From Hydrogenophaga sp. (GTDB lineage Bacteria; Pseudomonadota; Gammaproteobacteria; Burkholderiales; Burkholderiaceae_C): a stretch of 64,000 bases of DNA. Numbering within the stretch: the stretch's first letter is position 1; the number at the start of each line of letters is the position of its first letter. Below are positions 37,781 through 46,502 of the stretch, one piece after another. The stretch covers positions 60,786-124,785 of the forward strand of contig JAABQG010000001.1 in NCBI GenBank assembly GCA_011391595.1, given 5' to 3'. Below the pieces are notes generated by a model. It made no database searches. It saw nothing but the letters and a program-made list of their open reading frames with translations, and was not told the DNA's origin. The position numbers were made by a program, and so were the translations under genes.

Positions 37781-38758
37781 TTAAAAAGGCCGGGCGCCGG
37801 CCGGTGGCGAGGCGCCCTTGTCCAGCGCTGCCGTCGCCAGTCGCCACAAAAAAGTGTCGAGTTCTTGCCTGGGCATGCCCAGGCGCTGCGCCCGCTCCTC
37901 TGCCTGGGCACCTTCGATTTCACGCACGATCACGGCGGCGGCCAGGGCATCGCTCAAACCGACCCGTTCGACCACGAGCATCGGCGTGTTGCTGGCGACC
38001 CATCCGTCGGAAGGATGGAAGATCACCGAGTTCTGAACCGTAAAGCGTGCTTCAAAGGGACGCCCCATCGCCAGCATGGCCGAAAGTTTGCGCAGGAACA
38101 CGTGCCGTCCGGTTTCGGGCAAGGTTGCGAGCCGGGCTTGCAGGGCCGCCACCGAGAGTCCGGGGACCTCATCCATCGAATCAGCGGTGATGGCGGGCGC
38201 AACACTTGGCGCAGGCGCAGAGACCAGCGGCCTGGCAATGCCCGCCGGCATTCCCCCTGCCGGCGGGTTCGCCTTTACCACCGACAACGGAGCCAATGCC
38301 GGCGCAGGCACGACCACCGCAGGCGCTGCCGTCGGAACCAGGTGCACTTGCGAGGGTACCGGTGCATGCGGGTGGGCCGGCGCCGCAATGCGGCGCACCG
38401 CAGCCGCTGCTTCCAGAGCCTTGCGCATGTCGTCTGTGCTATCGGGCTTGGCCAACCACACCAGCGCATGCCGGTTCACGGTGTCGGCATCCATTGACGC
38501 CCACGTCCGGTCGTGCGAAGGCAGCAGCAGAACCGCAGTGGAGCCTTGCAGTACGCGCAGCAACTCGGCCTCCGCTGCCGCCGACCATTGGGCCAGACCC
38601 AGGGAAACCAGGTCTGTGACGAGCAGATCCGCCTTGGGCAAAACCGTGCCACGACCGGCCGGCGTGCTTTCCCAGGACCAGCCCTTCATGGAGCGGCTCA
38701 TGAAAAAGCCAAACGCCGCTTCATCGCGCTGCGACAACCCGGCAACGAGCACGTTCAT
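37781..38758 (-). CDS. Unknown protein: receiver-like N-domain, Ala/Pro linker, C-domain
   Basis: 325 residues, no recognised family. Three parts can be seen. Residues 1 to about 125 show alternating strands and helices like a receiver fold (MNVLVAGLSQRDEAAF, LLVTDLVSLGLAQ, STAVLLLPSHDR, ALVWLAKPDSTDDMRKALEA) but without the usual acidic pocket. Residues about 126-195 are an Ala/Pro/Val-rich linker. The C-terminal 130 residues (VAALQARLATLPETGRHVF onward) are helical with EARFTVQNSVIFHPSDGWV. A signalling or scaffold role is a guess. Its start overlaps the stop of the gene before it (38755-38758). Confidence 0.7.
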   Translation of the reverse strand: MNVLVAGLSQRDEAAFGFFMSRSMKGWSWESTPAGRGTVLPKADLLVTDLVSLGLAQWSAAAEAELLRVLQGSTAVLLLPSHDRTWASMDADTVNRHALVWLAKPDSTDDMRKALEAAAAVRRIAAPAHPHAPVPSQVHLVPTAAPAVVVPAPALAPLSVVKANPPAGGMPAGIARPLVSAPAPSVAPAITADSMDEVPGLSVAALQARLATLPETGRHVFLRKLSAMLAMGRPFEARFTVQNSVIFHPSDGWVASNTPMLVVERVGLSDALAAAVIVREIEGAQAEERAQRLGMPRQELDTFLWRLATAALDKGASPPAGARPF

Positions 38759-39315
38759 GCACCGGCCCGTGTTTGCTCAAGCTGCTGGCTGACCGCCTCC
38801 CAATCGCTGGGCAGCGGCGCACCACGTCGCAGCATCGAGCGACGCGCCAGCATGAAAGCCAGGTTGTCGTGGCAGGTCACGCAATGATGCAGGAATGCAT
38901 GCTGACCCTGGGCATCGCCAGCCTCAACATCCCGAATGACCTGTTCGGCAAGGGCTCGTGAATCGTCACCGCTACAGCGCCGCGCCCGCGTGGAGATGTC
39001 CGCGGAAGGCCGTGCCAGCACACTCCAGCGTGTGGCCAGCGGAGTGATGCGCGACAACCGACCCTGTGCGGCCTGGGCCTCAAACCAGCGGGCCGCATGG
39101 ACCGCCAACCGGTCGCGGGCCATCTGCAGCGCGGTGCGCTTGAGCGACTCCCCACCTTCGCCAAATGCGACGAAAAGATCGGCCAGCGCCCCCTGCACCG
39201 GCTCGGCCCCAGGCAACTCCAGCGACGCGTGCAGACGCGCGAAATGCGCACTGACATCCTCAGGATCACGCAATAGCCGCCGGGCATGCTGACGCACGGC
39301 CCGACGGGCCTGCAA
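38755..39315 (-). CDS. Unknown helical protein with a CVTCH motif
   Basis: 186 residues from a TTG at 39315; an in-frame stop at 39349-39351 rules out much extension. Mostly helical and rich in Ala, Arg and Leu. It contains HHCVTCHDN near residue 145, which looks like a cytochrome-c heme site, but there is no signal peptide, so heme attachment is unlikely and a metal or redox site is as probable. First gene of the three-gene unit that runs to 37044, four-base overlap with the next. It starts just past a histidine-kinase remnant. Confidence 0.65.
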   Translation of the reverse strand: MQARRAVRQHARRLLRDPEDVSAHFARLHASLELPGAEPVQGALADLFVAFGEGGESLKRTALQMARDRLAVHAARWFEAQAAQGRLSRITPLATRWSVLARPSADISTRARRCSGDDSRALAEQVIRDVEAGDAQGQHAFLHHCVTCHDNLAFMLARRSMLRRGAPLPSDWEAVSQQLEQTRAGA

Positions 39316-39340
39316 CGAAGAAACCGGCTCGACATGCCAC

Positions 39341-39529
39341 CTACACGCTCAGTCCATACAGGCGCGCCAGGCGCTTCACGATGGACCAGCCGAGCCCGCA
39401 GCCGGTCTGACCCGTGCCCCGCACCCGAAAGAAGCGCTCACCCGGGCGTGCCATGGCTTCGGGCGACAAGCCCGGACCGGCCATGACTTTCCCGCGGAAC
39501 CCCCGATGCCGCGCATGGGGCAGGTACAC
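39341..39529 (-). pseudogene. Remnant of a sensor histidine kinase C-terminus
   Basis: About 60 codons reading AGPGLSPEAMARPGERFFRV then GTGQTGCGLGWSIVKRLA, which is the G1-F-G2 part of a QseC/TctE-type kinase ATPase domain, closing with a stop at 39341. The H-box and N-box are absent and upstream sequence is not kinase-like, so this is a decayed 3' end. CGLGWS replaces the usual SGLGLS. It lies in the 290-bp gap between the unknown operon and the DUF349 gene. Confidence 0.7.
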
Positions 39530-39607
39530 CCCCCACCAAACCCATCGTGCCGCGTTGCGGCGTGAAGGCGCGAGGGTTCCCGGTCCGGACGGACTGCCCC
39601 TCGGAAT

Positions 39608-42586
39608 TCAGCGCTTGAGCAGCGCCTTCAGCACGTTCTGCACACGCCGCGCGTTGCTGGCGTCGAACGCGCTGGCCAGCACGGCGGCGGCGTCCTGACC
39701 CCAGGTCTGAGCGGGCGCCGGGTCGTTGCGCCGGGTAAGCAACTTGAGCTGCAGGGCGCGGCGAGCGTTGATATGTTCGGCGGGTGTAGGCAGCTCGGCC
39801 GCCATTTCCAGTCGCAGGATGGCCTCGGCGGCATCGCCCTGGGGCGCGGCGCCGACAGCCTGCACCCAGGCGCCGCGAACTGCGGGAGAAACGCCGCGGC
39901 CGAGTTCCTGCTGGCCGGGCACCTCATCTGGATTGCGGTGTTCCCACGCGGCCATCAGGTTGGTCAACGCTTCGCCATGGGCCTGCACGGCCAGCTTGCG
40001 CAGCGCAGCTTCGGCATGCTCCAGCGCATCGCGTTGGGCGCGGAAGGCGGTGTCACCCAGACGCGGGCCACGGTCTTCAAAGGCGGGGCGGTCACCAAAG
40101 CGCCCTCCACGGTCGTCGCCGCGTGGGCCACGCCCCGGGCCGCCCCGTGCGCGTTCGTCGCGCATCGGCTCGAACTTGTTGTCCCCGGGGCGCGAAGTCC
40201 GGGGCCCGTCTTTGCGGTCACCGAACTTGCCGCCGCGCCCGGCCTGGACCGGCTCGGCTTTCTTCATGCCGGGCCGGTCGTCGCCACGCATGGCGATCAC
40301 GGGCTTGGGCGCGGGCTTGGGTGGCTCCGCGGGCTGGGCGGGCTGGGTGGGCGCGGCAGACTCGCCAGCCGCTGCCTGATCCTGCGCGGGGGTACCTGCG
40401 GCCGCCTCGGCGGATTCAGTGGTCGCTTCAGCCGCTATGCTTTCCGAAGCGGACTCCGACCCATCGACGCTGGGCTTGACCTGTTTTTGTTCATTTTCTT
40501 CAGCGGTCGGCGCCATCTGCGCCACCACAGCAGCGGCCTGGGCCTGCCCACGCAGAGCGGCGTCGAGCGCGGCCATCGCGGCGCGGATTTTCTGGGCGTC
40601 ACCTGTGGCGTTGGCAGCTTCCAGCGCCTTGGCGGCGTCCAGCACCACGCGGTCTCGCTCGCCCAGCGCACTGTCGGCTTTTTCGCGTTCCAGCGTCTTG
40701 CGGTTGAAGGCTTCGTCGATCGGTTTGCGGAAGGCGTCCCACAGCTTCTGCTCGAACTTCCGTTCGAGCGGCACGCTCTGCGCCTCGGCCTGCCAGCGGT
40801 ACTGAAGCGATTTGACGGCATCGATGTGCAACACAGGGGCGGCCCCGAGCAGCGTGGCTTCCTCGATCATGGCGTGGCGGCGCGCCAGGCTGTCCTTTTG
40901 CGCGGCCTCCAGCGGCGCAGCGGCGGCGTGGACGGCTTCCTTCCACAGCGGCTGCAGCTCGGCAAACGCCTTTTCACTCAGGTGCCCGGCATCGCGCCAG
41001 CGGTCGGAGAACTGGTGCAGCGCATGCGCGAAGGCTTTCCACTCGTGCGGCGCGGTGCGCTCGACATTTCGCTGTGTCCAGGCCTTGAGTTCGTCAATCA
41101 GCGCCATGCGCTGGGCCTTGTGCGCCGCCGTCTCGGCCTTGAGTTTGTCCAGCCAGCCTTCGACCACTTTATGGGCTTCGTTACAGGCTTCGTCAAAGCG
41201 CTTCCAAAGCGCGTGATTGGGCACGCCACCCTGGTCTGTAAGTTTCCACTGTTCACGCAATTGGCGCAGGGTCTCCTGCATCTTGCGCCCGCCCATCACG
41301 GGTACGGGTGCGGAATCATCTTCAACGACGGGGCCGACAGTCTCGACCACTTCAGGCGCCGAAACTTCAGACAGCATCGCCTCCAAACTCTCCGGCACCG
41401 CGGCGGGCGCATCAACGGCGGGTGACTCAGCCACTTCAGTCGCTGCCTCGTCCAGCGCGCGCTTGGGCCGGGCGGGCTTGACCTTGACTTTGGGCTTGCG
41501 CTGCATCAATGCCTCGGCTTTTGCCACGAGTTCCTCGCGCAGCTGGTCGGCACGCCAGCGTTGCCAGCCTTCAAGTTCGCCGGCAGCACCGAGCGCGGCG
41601 TGCACGCGGGCTTCAAGCGCAGAATCAAGGTGCCTCGCGTGGTCCTTGAAGGCATTGCGCAGCGTGGCGGCGGCGCCAGCGCTGGCCCTGCCATGGCCCT
41701 CGGCGACTTCCTGCTCCACCTTCAGCAAGGCGGGCGTTACCGCGGCAGCAGCGCGCTGACGCTGCTCTTCCCTCACTGCAGGGTCGACCTTTGGCTTGGC
41801 GGCCTTGGGCGCCGGCTCCAAAGGCATGCCCCGTGCCACGCGCAGCTCCTGGGCCCACATCGGCACCGGAGGCAGCGGCGCGGCTGCATCGGCCTCGGCC
41901 AGCACGGTCTGCGCCAGTGCTGCGCTGAAGGCCTCCCAGACCACCAGCAATTGCGCCCGGGAGGAGTCGATCATTGGGGCAAACTTCGCATCGACGCTGG
42001 ACCAGTTGGCATCGCCAAGCAAGGTGTCGGCCTGCGTTTGCCAATGGGATACATCAGCGCCCAGTGCCTCAGCCGCCGCCTGTGCGCCTTTCCAGCTCTT
42101 GGTCGACAGCAACTCGATGCGCTGCGCCAGCAGCACGGCAGCCTCGCGCTGGACCATGACCTGGTTCTGCAGGTCTTCGATCACTTTCACCCGCTCGGAC
42201 AGCGCGGTCCTGAACGAGGCCAGCGGCTCGCGTGACAACGGCGCGCCAGCCTTCGCAGCATCCCGCTGCCATGCCATGGCATCGGCGATATTCAGTCTGG
42301 GGGTATCGAGCAGCGCCTGTCCACGGGTGGCCCACTCGGCAGCTAGTGTGTCCTGCGTCTTGGCGCGACGCAGGTCGTCGAGCTTTTCGCGAACCGGGCG
42401 GGCCGCGCCCTTGTCCTTGATGCTCAGCTCCTTGAAAACTTCCAGCATCAGCTCCTGGGTCGGATCGGTGGCCAGCCACTCGCGGATGCGCGCGGTGCGC
42501 TCGCCCGATGTAGGCGCCGTGAAGGCGCCGCCGGTCAGGGCGTCGAGCTGTTGCGTGTCATTGGTTTTGGAAGAAGCGTGGGTCAC
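39608..42586 (-). CDS. Large DUF349-repeat protein with Arg-Gly-rich segment
   Basis: About 992 residues from a GTG at 42586 (reads (V)THASSKTNDTQQLDALTGG); earlier in-frame starts add arginine-rich non-family sequence. Contains several DUF349 units in the second half, for example LRQLREQWKLTDQGGVPNHA, HQFSDRWRDAGHLSEKAFAE and LQYRWQAEAQSVPLERKF, each with the W-x(n)-W/F pattern, and long coiled regions. Residues about 784-843 are rich in Arg, Gly and Asp (for example RARGGPGRGPRGDDRGGRFG), resembling RNA-binding RGG segments. Function of DUF349 proteins is not well known. A copy of the dispersed element encodes residues near 705-712. Confidence 0.85.
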   Translation of the reverse strand: MTHASSKTNDTQQLDALTGGAFTAPTSGERTARIREWLATDPTQELMLEVFKELSIKDKGAARPVREKLDDLRRAKTQDTLAAEWATRGQALLDTPRLNIADAMAWQRDAAKAGAPLSREPLASFRTALSERVKVIEDLQNQVMVQREAAVLLAQRIELLSTKSWKGAQAAAEALGADVSHWQTQADTLLGDANWSSVDAKFAPMIDSSRAQLLVVWEAFSAALAQTVLAEADAAAPLPPVPMWAQELRVARGMPLEPAPKAAKPKVDPAVREEQRQRAAAAVTPALLKVEQEVAEGHGRASAGAAATLRNAFKDHARHLDSALEARVHAALGAAGELEGWQRWRADQLREELVAKAEALMQRKPKVKVKPARPKRALDEAATEVAESPAVDAPAAVPESLEAMLSEVSAPEVVETVGPVVEDDSAPVPVMGGRKMQETLRQLREQWKLTDQGGVPNHALWKRFDEACNEAHKVVEGWLDKLKAETAAHKAQRMALIDELKAWTQRNVERTAPHEWKAFAHALHQFSDRWRDAGHLSEKAFAELQPLWKEAVHAAAAPLEAAQKDSLARRHAMIEEATLLGAAPVLHIDAVKSLQYRWQAEAQSVPLERKFEQKLWDAFRKPIDEAFNRKTLEREKADSALGERDRVVLDAAKALEAANATGDAQKIRAAMAALDAALRGQAQAAAVVAQMAPTAEENEQKQVKPSVDGSESASESIAAEATTESAEAAAGTPAQDQAAAGESAAPTQPAQPAEPPKPAPKPVIAMRGDDRPGMKKAEPVQAGRGGKFGDRKDGPRTSRPGDNKFEPMRDERARGGPGRGPRGDDRGGRFGDRPAFEDRGPRLGDTAFRAQRDALEHAEAALRKLAVQAHGEALTNLMAAWEHRNPDEVPGQQELGRGVSPAVRGAWVQAVGAAPQGDAAEAILRLEMAAELPTPAEHINARRALQLKLLTRRNDPAPAQTWGQDAAAVLASAFDASNARRVQNVLKALLKR
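40452..40476 (+). repeat. Dispersed element, copy 7 (core only, inside DUF349 gene)
   Basis: CTCCGACCCATCGACGCTGGG matches the core GACC-N4-GACGCTGGG with correct spacing; flanks are degraded, though CTATG occurs about 15 bases upstream. In the gene direction it encodes PSVDGSESAS, in the same frame as copies 1 and 5. It lies in the low-complexity linker of the protein. Confidence 0.5.
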
Positions 42587-42818
42587 AGGTGAAACTCGGG
42601 TGGGGTTGGCGGCAAAACGCAATATCGGATTCAGAACTTGATGTCTAGCAACCTTGTATTTTCGCTGCTTTTCCCGCCTCGGCAAAACCAGAAGGTTGAA
42701 GGTGATGCCGCCGGGTCTTTTGCCGATCAAATCCCGCCGATGCAGCGGTGGCATCGTGTTGCGACGCCACGACTTGCCGAGCATGCCTTTCCCTCCACCT
42801 GGCCCTCCTTTCAGTGGG

Positions 42819-43577
42819 TCAACCCAGCACGGGCCAGCCTCCGGTTGCGCCGGGCAGGCGCCCCAGCGTTTCGCGGTGCACCGCCGGCAAGCCCTGAAGC
42901 CGGCGGCGCGCATGGCGCAGGGTTTCCCAAAGGATCCGGTGCGCGGCCGCCAACACAATTCGGTTGGTGCCACCGTCGCTCAGCAGGCTCTTCACCCCTC
43001 CCTCGAACGTCCGCTCCAGACGGGCCAGCAGGGGTTCATTGGCATCCGGGTCGCTGTCCAGATTGACCACCAGCACGCCGTCCGCCTGAAGGGCGGAACG
43101 GCAACTGTCGTAGAAATCCTGTGTGGCCAGTGCTTCGGGTTGCCCATTCGGGCTGAAGCCATCGACCAGGATGACGTCATGAAGGGCTGAGATCTCGCGG
43201 ATGTGTTTTGCGCCGTCGCCCTCAAGCACATGAAAACGCGGGCCGTCCGGCGGCACCTGAAAGACCTCGCGCAGCGCGATAACCGCCGGGTTGATTTCGA
43301 CGACCGTGATGTCGCAGTCCGGCAGGTGCCGGTGGCAGTACTTGGGCAGCGACCCCCCGCCCAGGCCGATCATCAGGATCGAACGTGGCGCGGGATTGAA
43401 CAGCAGGAACAACATCATCGCCCGCGTGTACTCCAGTTCCAGGCGTGTCGGGTCGTCCAGGTTCATGGCGCTCTGAACAGTTTCACTGTTGAAGCGAAGT
43501 GACAAACGACGCCCTGCCGTGTGGATCACGGGGTGCGGGATGGCGGACTCGTGCGGCGGCGAAAAGGTGACGGCCAT
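42819..43577 (-). CDS. Spermidine-synthase-like methyltransferase-fold protein
   Basis: 252 residues with a Rossmann fold like polyamine synthases: SILMIGLGGGSLPKYCHRHL (glycine-rich loop), ITVVEINPAVIALREVF, VLEGDGAKHIREI and VILVDGFSPNG. The aminopropyl-acceptor residues of true SpeE are not clearly recognisable, so a spermidine synthase activity is uncertain. The last 40 residues (RRRLQGLPAVHRETLGRLPG) look unusual. A 232-bp gap to the DUF349 start holds no recognised feature. Divergent from the aromatic-catabolism operon. Confidence 0.8.
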   Translation of the reverse strand: MAVTFSPPHESAIPHPVIHTAGRRLSLRFNSETVQSAMNLDDPTRLELEYTRAMMLFLLFNPAPRSILMIGLGGGSLPKYCHRHLPDCDITVVEINPAVIALREVFQVPPDGPRFHVLEGDGAKHIREISALHDVILVDGFSPNGQPEALATQDFYDSCRSALQADGVLVVNLDSDPDANEPLLARLERTFEGGVKSLLSDGGTNRIVLAAAHRILWETLRHARRRLQGLPAVHRETLGRLPGATGGWPVLG

Positions 43578-43708
43578 GCGGCAGAAGGCGATGCTGCAAA
43601 AAAGAACGTAACGGTAACCGGTATTTAGGTCGGAATGAGCCCTCTACCGGCACATCCGCATCGCTGCAAACCTAGGGTAAACACTGATCTTTCATCCATG
43701 CTGACGCC

Positions 43709-43737
43709 TTGAACTAGTTATTTTTTATAATCATAAT
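43709..43737 (+). promoter_or_regulatory. Promoter candidate for the aromatic-acid operon
   Basis: TTGAAC (43709-43714) and CATAAT (43732-43737) with 17 bp between. The stretch is very AT-rich and includes the palindrome AACTAGTT (43712-43719), a possible site for the MarR regulator encoded at the end of the locus. The start codon at 43762 follows AGGAG. A perfect TATAAT overlaps at 43726-43731 but lacks a -35 at good distance. Confidence 0.5.
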
Positions 43738-43761
43738 TCAGCATCACAGGAGTACTACAGA

Positions 43762-44544
43762 ATGAAAAACAAGGACCTTTCGATCGAGATTTGCGGCGAA
43801 CAACAGGAAGTGGCGGTGATCCGCCTGACCCGGCCCACCAAGCGCAACGCACTCAGCGACGGCTTGGTCGAAGCCATCCGAAAAGCATTCGAAAACATGC
43901 CCGCCACCGTGCGCGCGGCCGTGATCGACGGCGAAGGCGAACACTTCTGCGCCGGCCTCGACCTGTCCGAGCTATCGGAGCGCGATGCCGGCCAGGGCAT
44001 GCTGCATTCGCGCGCCTGGCATGTGGCGCTGGAGCGCGTGCAATACGGCCCGGTGCCTGTGGTGGCGGCGCTGCATGGTGCCGTCGTCGGCGGCGGGCTG
44101 GAGCTGGCCAGCGCCTGCCACATCCGCGTGGCCGACGACAGCACCTTCTACGCCCTGCCCGAGGGCTCGCGCGGCATCTTTGTCGGCGGTGGCGGATCGG
44201 TGCGCATCCCGCGCCTGATCGGAGTGGCCCGCATGACCGACATGATGCTGACCGGCCGCGTCTACAACGCCGCCGACGGTGAACGCATCGGCCTGGCGCA
44301 GTACCTGGTGCCCACGGGCAGCGCATTCGACAAGGCCTTCGAGCTGGCCCAGCGCATCGCCCAGAACGCGCCGCTGACCAACTACTCGCTGATGCACGCG
44401 TTGCCGCGCATCGCCGAGCAGCCGGCCGACCACGGCTTCATGACCGAAGCGCTTATGTCGGCCATCGCCCAGAGCGCGCCGGAGGCGAAGAGCCGCGTTC
44501 GCGCCTTCCTGGAAGGGCGCGCGGCCAAGGTGAAGAAGGCCTGA
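43762..44544 (+). CDS. Enoyl-CoA hydratase (crotonase family)
   Basis: Hydrates a 2-enoyl-CoA to the 3-hydroxyacyl-CoA; here probably a hydroxycinnamoyl-CoA. 260 residues. Seen: RPTKRNALSDGL, oxyanion-hole segments GEGEHFCAGLDLSEL and HGAVVGGGLELASACH. The two catalytic glutamates of classical hydratases are both present, Glu114 (GGLELAS) and Glu134 (ALPEGSRG), 20 residues apart. In feruloyl-CoA hydratase-lyase the first is replaced, so this looks like a true hydratase. First gene of a long plus-strand locus, 49 bp before the CoA ligase. Confidence 0.9.
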   Translation: MKNKDLSIEICGEQQEVAVIRLTRPTKRNALSDGLVEAIRKAFENMPATVRAAVIDGEGEHFCAGLDLSELSERDAGQGMLHSRAWHVALERVQYGPVPVVAALHGAVVGGGLELASACHIRVADDSTFYALPEGSRGIFVGGGGSVRIPRLIGVARMTDMMLTGRVYNAADGERIGLAQYLVPTGSAFDKAFELAQRIAQNAPLTNYSLMHALPRIAEQPADHGFMTEALMSAIAQSAPEAKSRVRAFLEGRAAKVKKA

Positions 44545-44593
44545 GCCGGCGCACGCCGTTTCCAAAAAAGAGACTGCACGGAGACAAGACCCC

Positions 44594-46456
44594 ATGACCG
44601 CCCCGAAATTCCGCCCCCTGACCTTTGGTGTCACCCGCGTGGTGGTGCGCGACGGCGCGCCCGGCGTGCGCTACGTCAAGGCCGAGCAGCCGCTGCAGGA
44701 CCATCCGCCGCGCCTGACCGACCGGCTGCAGCACTGGGCCCAGACGGCGCCCGAGCGCACCTTCATGGCGCGGCGCGTGAAGCAGGCCGACGGCAGCTCC
44801 GGCGACTGGCGCCACATCAGCTACCTTGAGGCCTGGGCCAGCGCCCGTGCCATCGCCCAGGGGCTGATCAACCGCGGCCTGAGCGCAGAGCGCCCGGTGG
44901 TCATCCTGTCCGAGAACGACCTGGAGCACGCGCTGCTGGCGCTGGGCTGCATGGTCGCCGGCGTGCCGTTTGTGCCGACCTCGCCGCCCTACTCGCTGAT
45001 CAGCACCGACTATTCGAAGCTGCGCCATGTGCTCGACACCGTGACGCCCGGCCTGGTGTTCGCCGCCGACGGAGTGCGCTACGGAAAGGCCATCCAGGTC
45101 GCCGTGGGCGCTGATATCGAAGTGGTGCTGACCCAGGGCGCGCTGCCCGCACGCGCCAGCACCGCCTTCGCCGAGCTACTGGCCACGCCGGTCACTCCCG
45201 CCGTGGACGCTGCGATGCAGGCCACCGGCCCGGACACCATCGCCAAATTCCTGTTCACCAGCGGTTCGACCAAGCTGCCCAAGGCGGTGATCAACACCCA
45301 GGGCATGTGGTGCGCCAACCAGCAGCAGATGGCGCAAAGCATGCCGGTGCTGACCGAGGCGCCGCCGGTGCTGGTGGACTGGCTGCCCTGGAACCACACC
45401 TTCGGCGGCAACCACAACTTCGGCATGGTGGTCTACCACGGCGGCACGATGTACATCGACGACGGCAAGCCCACGCCGGCGCTGATCGGTGAGACGCTGC
45501 GCAACCTGCGCGAGGTGGCGCCCACGGTGTATTTCAACGTGCCCACCGGCTTCGAGGCGATCGCCAGCGCCATGAAGACCGACGCCGCACTGCGCAAGAC
45601 CTTCCTGTCGCGCGTTCGGATGTTTTTCTACGCCGGTGCAGCGCTGGCCCAGCCCGTGTGGGACAGCCTGTACGAGAGCGAAGAAGCCGAGATCGGCGAG
45701 CGCATCGTGATGACCTCGGGGCTGGGCATGACCGAATCCGGCCCCTTCGGCCTGTTCGTCACCAGCCCCAACGTCCGCGCTGGCGACCTGGGCGTGCCTA
45801 CACCGGGACTGGAACTCAAGCTGGTCGACATGGAAGGCAAGTCCGAGGTGCGTTACCGCGGCCCCAACATCACGCCGGGCTACTGGCGTTCGCCGGCCGA
45901 GACCGCCGCGCATTTCGACAACGAAGGTTTCTTCTGTTCGGGCGACGCGCTCAAGTGGATCGACGAGAACGACCTGCACCAGGGCCTGAAGTTCGACGGC
46001 CGCATTGCCGAGGACTTCAAGCTCGCCACCGGCACCTTCGTCAGCGTCGGCCCGCTGCGTGGCAAGATCATCGCCGTGGCGGCGCCCTACATCCAGGACG
46101 TGGTCATCACCGGCCTGAACATGCACGAGGTCGGCGCCATGGTGTTCCCCAATGTCACCGCCTGCCGCGACCTGGCCGGGCTGCCCGCGGATGCGCCGGT
46201 CGAGCAGGTGCTGGCCAGCCCCGGCGTGCATGCGCGCTTCCAGGGCATGCTGGACAAGATGTCCGAGAGTTCCACCGGCAGCGCCAACCGCATCGCGCGC
46301 CTGTGCCTGCTGTCCGAGCCGCCCACCATCGACCGCGGCGAGATCACCGACAAGGGTTCGATCAACCAGCGCGCCGTGCTGGCGCACCGCGCCGCCATCG
46401 TCGACGCGCTGCACGCCGACACCCTGCCCGGCATGCTCAAGCCAGCGGCGCATTGA
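44594..46456 (+). CDS. Feruloyl-CoA synthase-like acyl-CoA ligase
   Basis: ATP-dependent CoA ligase of the ANL superfamily, 620 residues, closest in wording and length to feruloyl-CoA synthases; would activate hydroxycinnamates or related phenylpropanoids. Seen: ATP-binding motif FTSGSTKLPKAVIN, where Gly-to-Lys and Gly-to-Ala changes depart from TSGSTG-PKG; TSGLGMTESGPF; CSGDALKWIDEND; and the C-terminal GEITDKGSINQR with the catalytic Lys. Preceded by GGAG near the start. Followed 46 bp later by the thiolase. The substrate is inferred from family and neighbours. Confidence 0.88.
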   Translation: MTAPKFRPLTFGVTRVVVRDGAPGVRYVKAEQPLQDHPPRLTDRLQHWAQTAPERTFMARRVKQADGSSGDWRHISYLEAWASARAIAQGLINRGLSAERPVVILSENDLEHALLALGCMVAGVPFVPTSPPYSLISTDYSKLRHVLDTVTPGLVFAADGVRYGKAIQVAVGADIEVVLTQGALPARASTAFAELLATPVTPAVDAAMQATGPDTIAKFLFTSGSTKLPKAVINTQGMWCANQQQMAQSMPVLTEAPPVLVDWLPWNHTFGGNHNFGMVVYHGGTMYIDDGKPTPALIGETLRNLREVAPTVYFNVPTGFEAIASAMKTDAALRKTFLSRVRMFFYAGAALAQPVWDSLYESEEAEIGERIVMTSGLGMTESGPFGLFVTSPNVRAGDLGVPTPGLELKLVDMEGKSEVRYRGPNITPGYWRSPAETAAHFDNEGFFCSGDALKWIDENDLHQGLKFDGRIAEDFKLATGTFVSVGPLRGKIIAVAAPYIQDVVITGLNMHEVGAMVFPNVTACRDLAGLPADAPVEQVLASPGVHARFQGMLDKMSESSTGSANRIARLCLLSEPPTIDRGEITDKGSINQRAVLAHRAAIVDALHADTLPGMLKPAAH

Positions 46457-46502
46457 GCGCCCTGTCGACACGACCCGATTCACCGTCTTTCAAGGAAACA
46501 CC

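Noticed and set aside
38755..39315. CVTCH as a cytochrome-c heme site
   Set aside because: The protein has no signal peptide, and c-type heme attachment takes place outside the cytoplasm.
41975..42002. Possible eleventh copy of the dispersed element (GCAAACTTCGCATCGACGCTGG)
   Set aside because: Spacing is shorter than in the other copies and it lies in well-formed coding sequence, so chance is likely.
42587..42818. Gap before the DUF349 gene as a hidden gene
   Set aside because: No frame shows a start with ribosome site or conserved features; I see nothing supportable in it.
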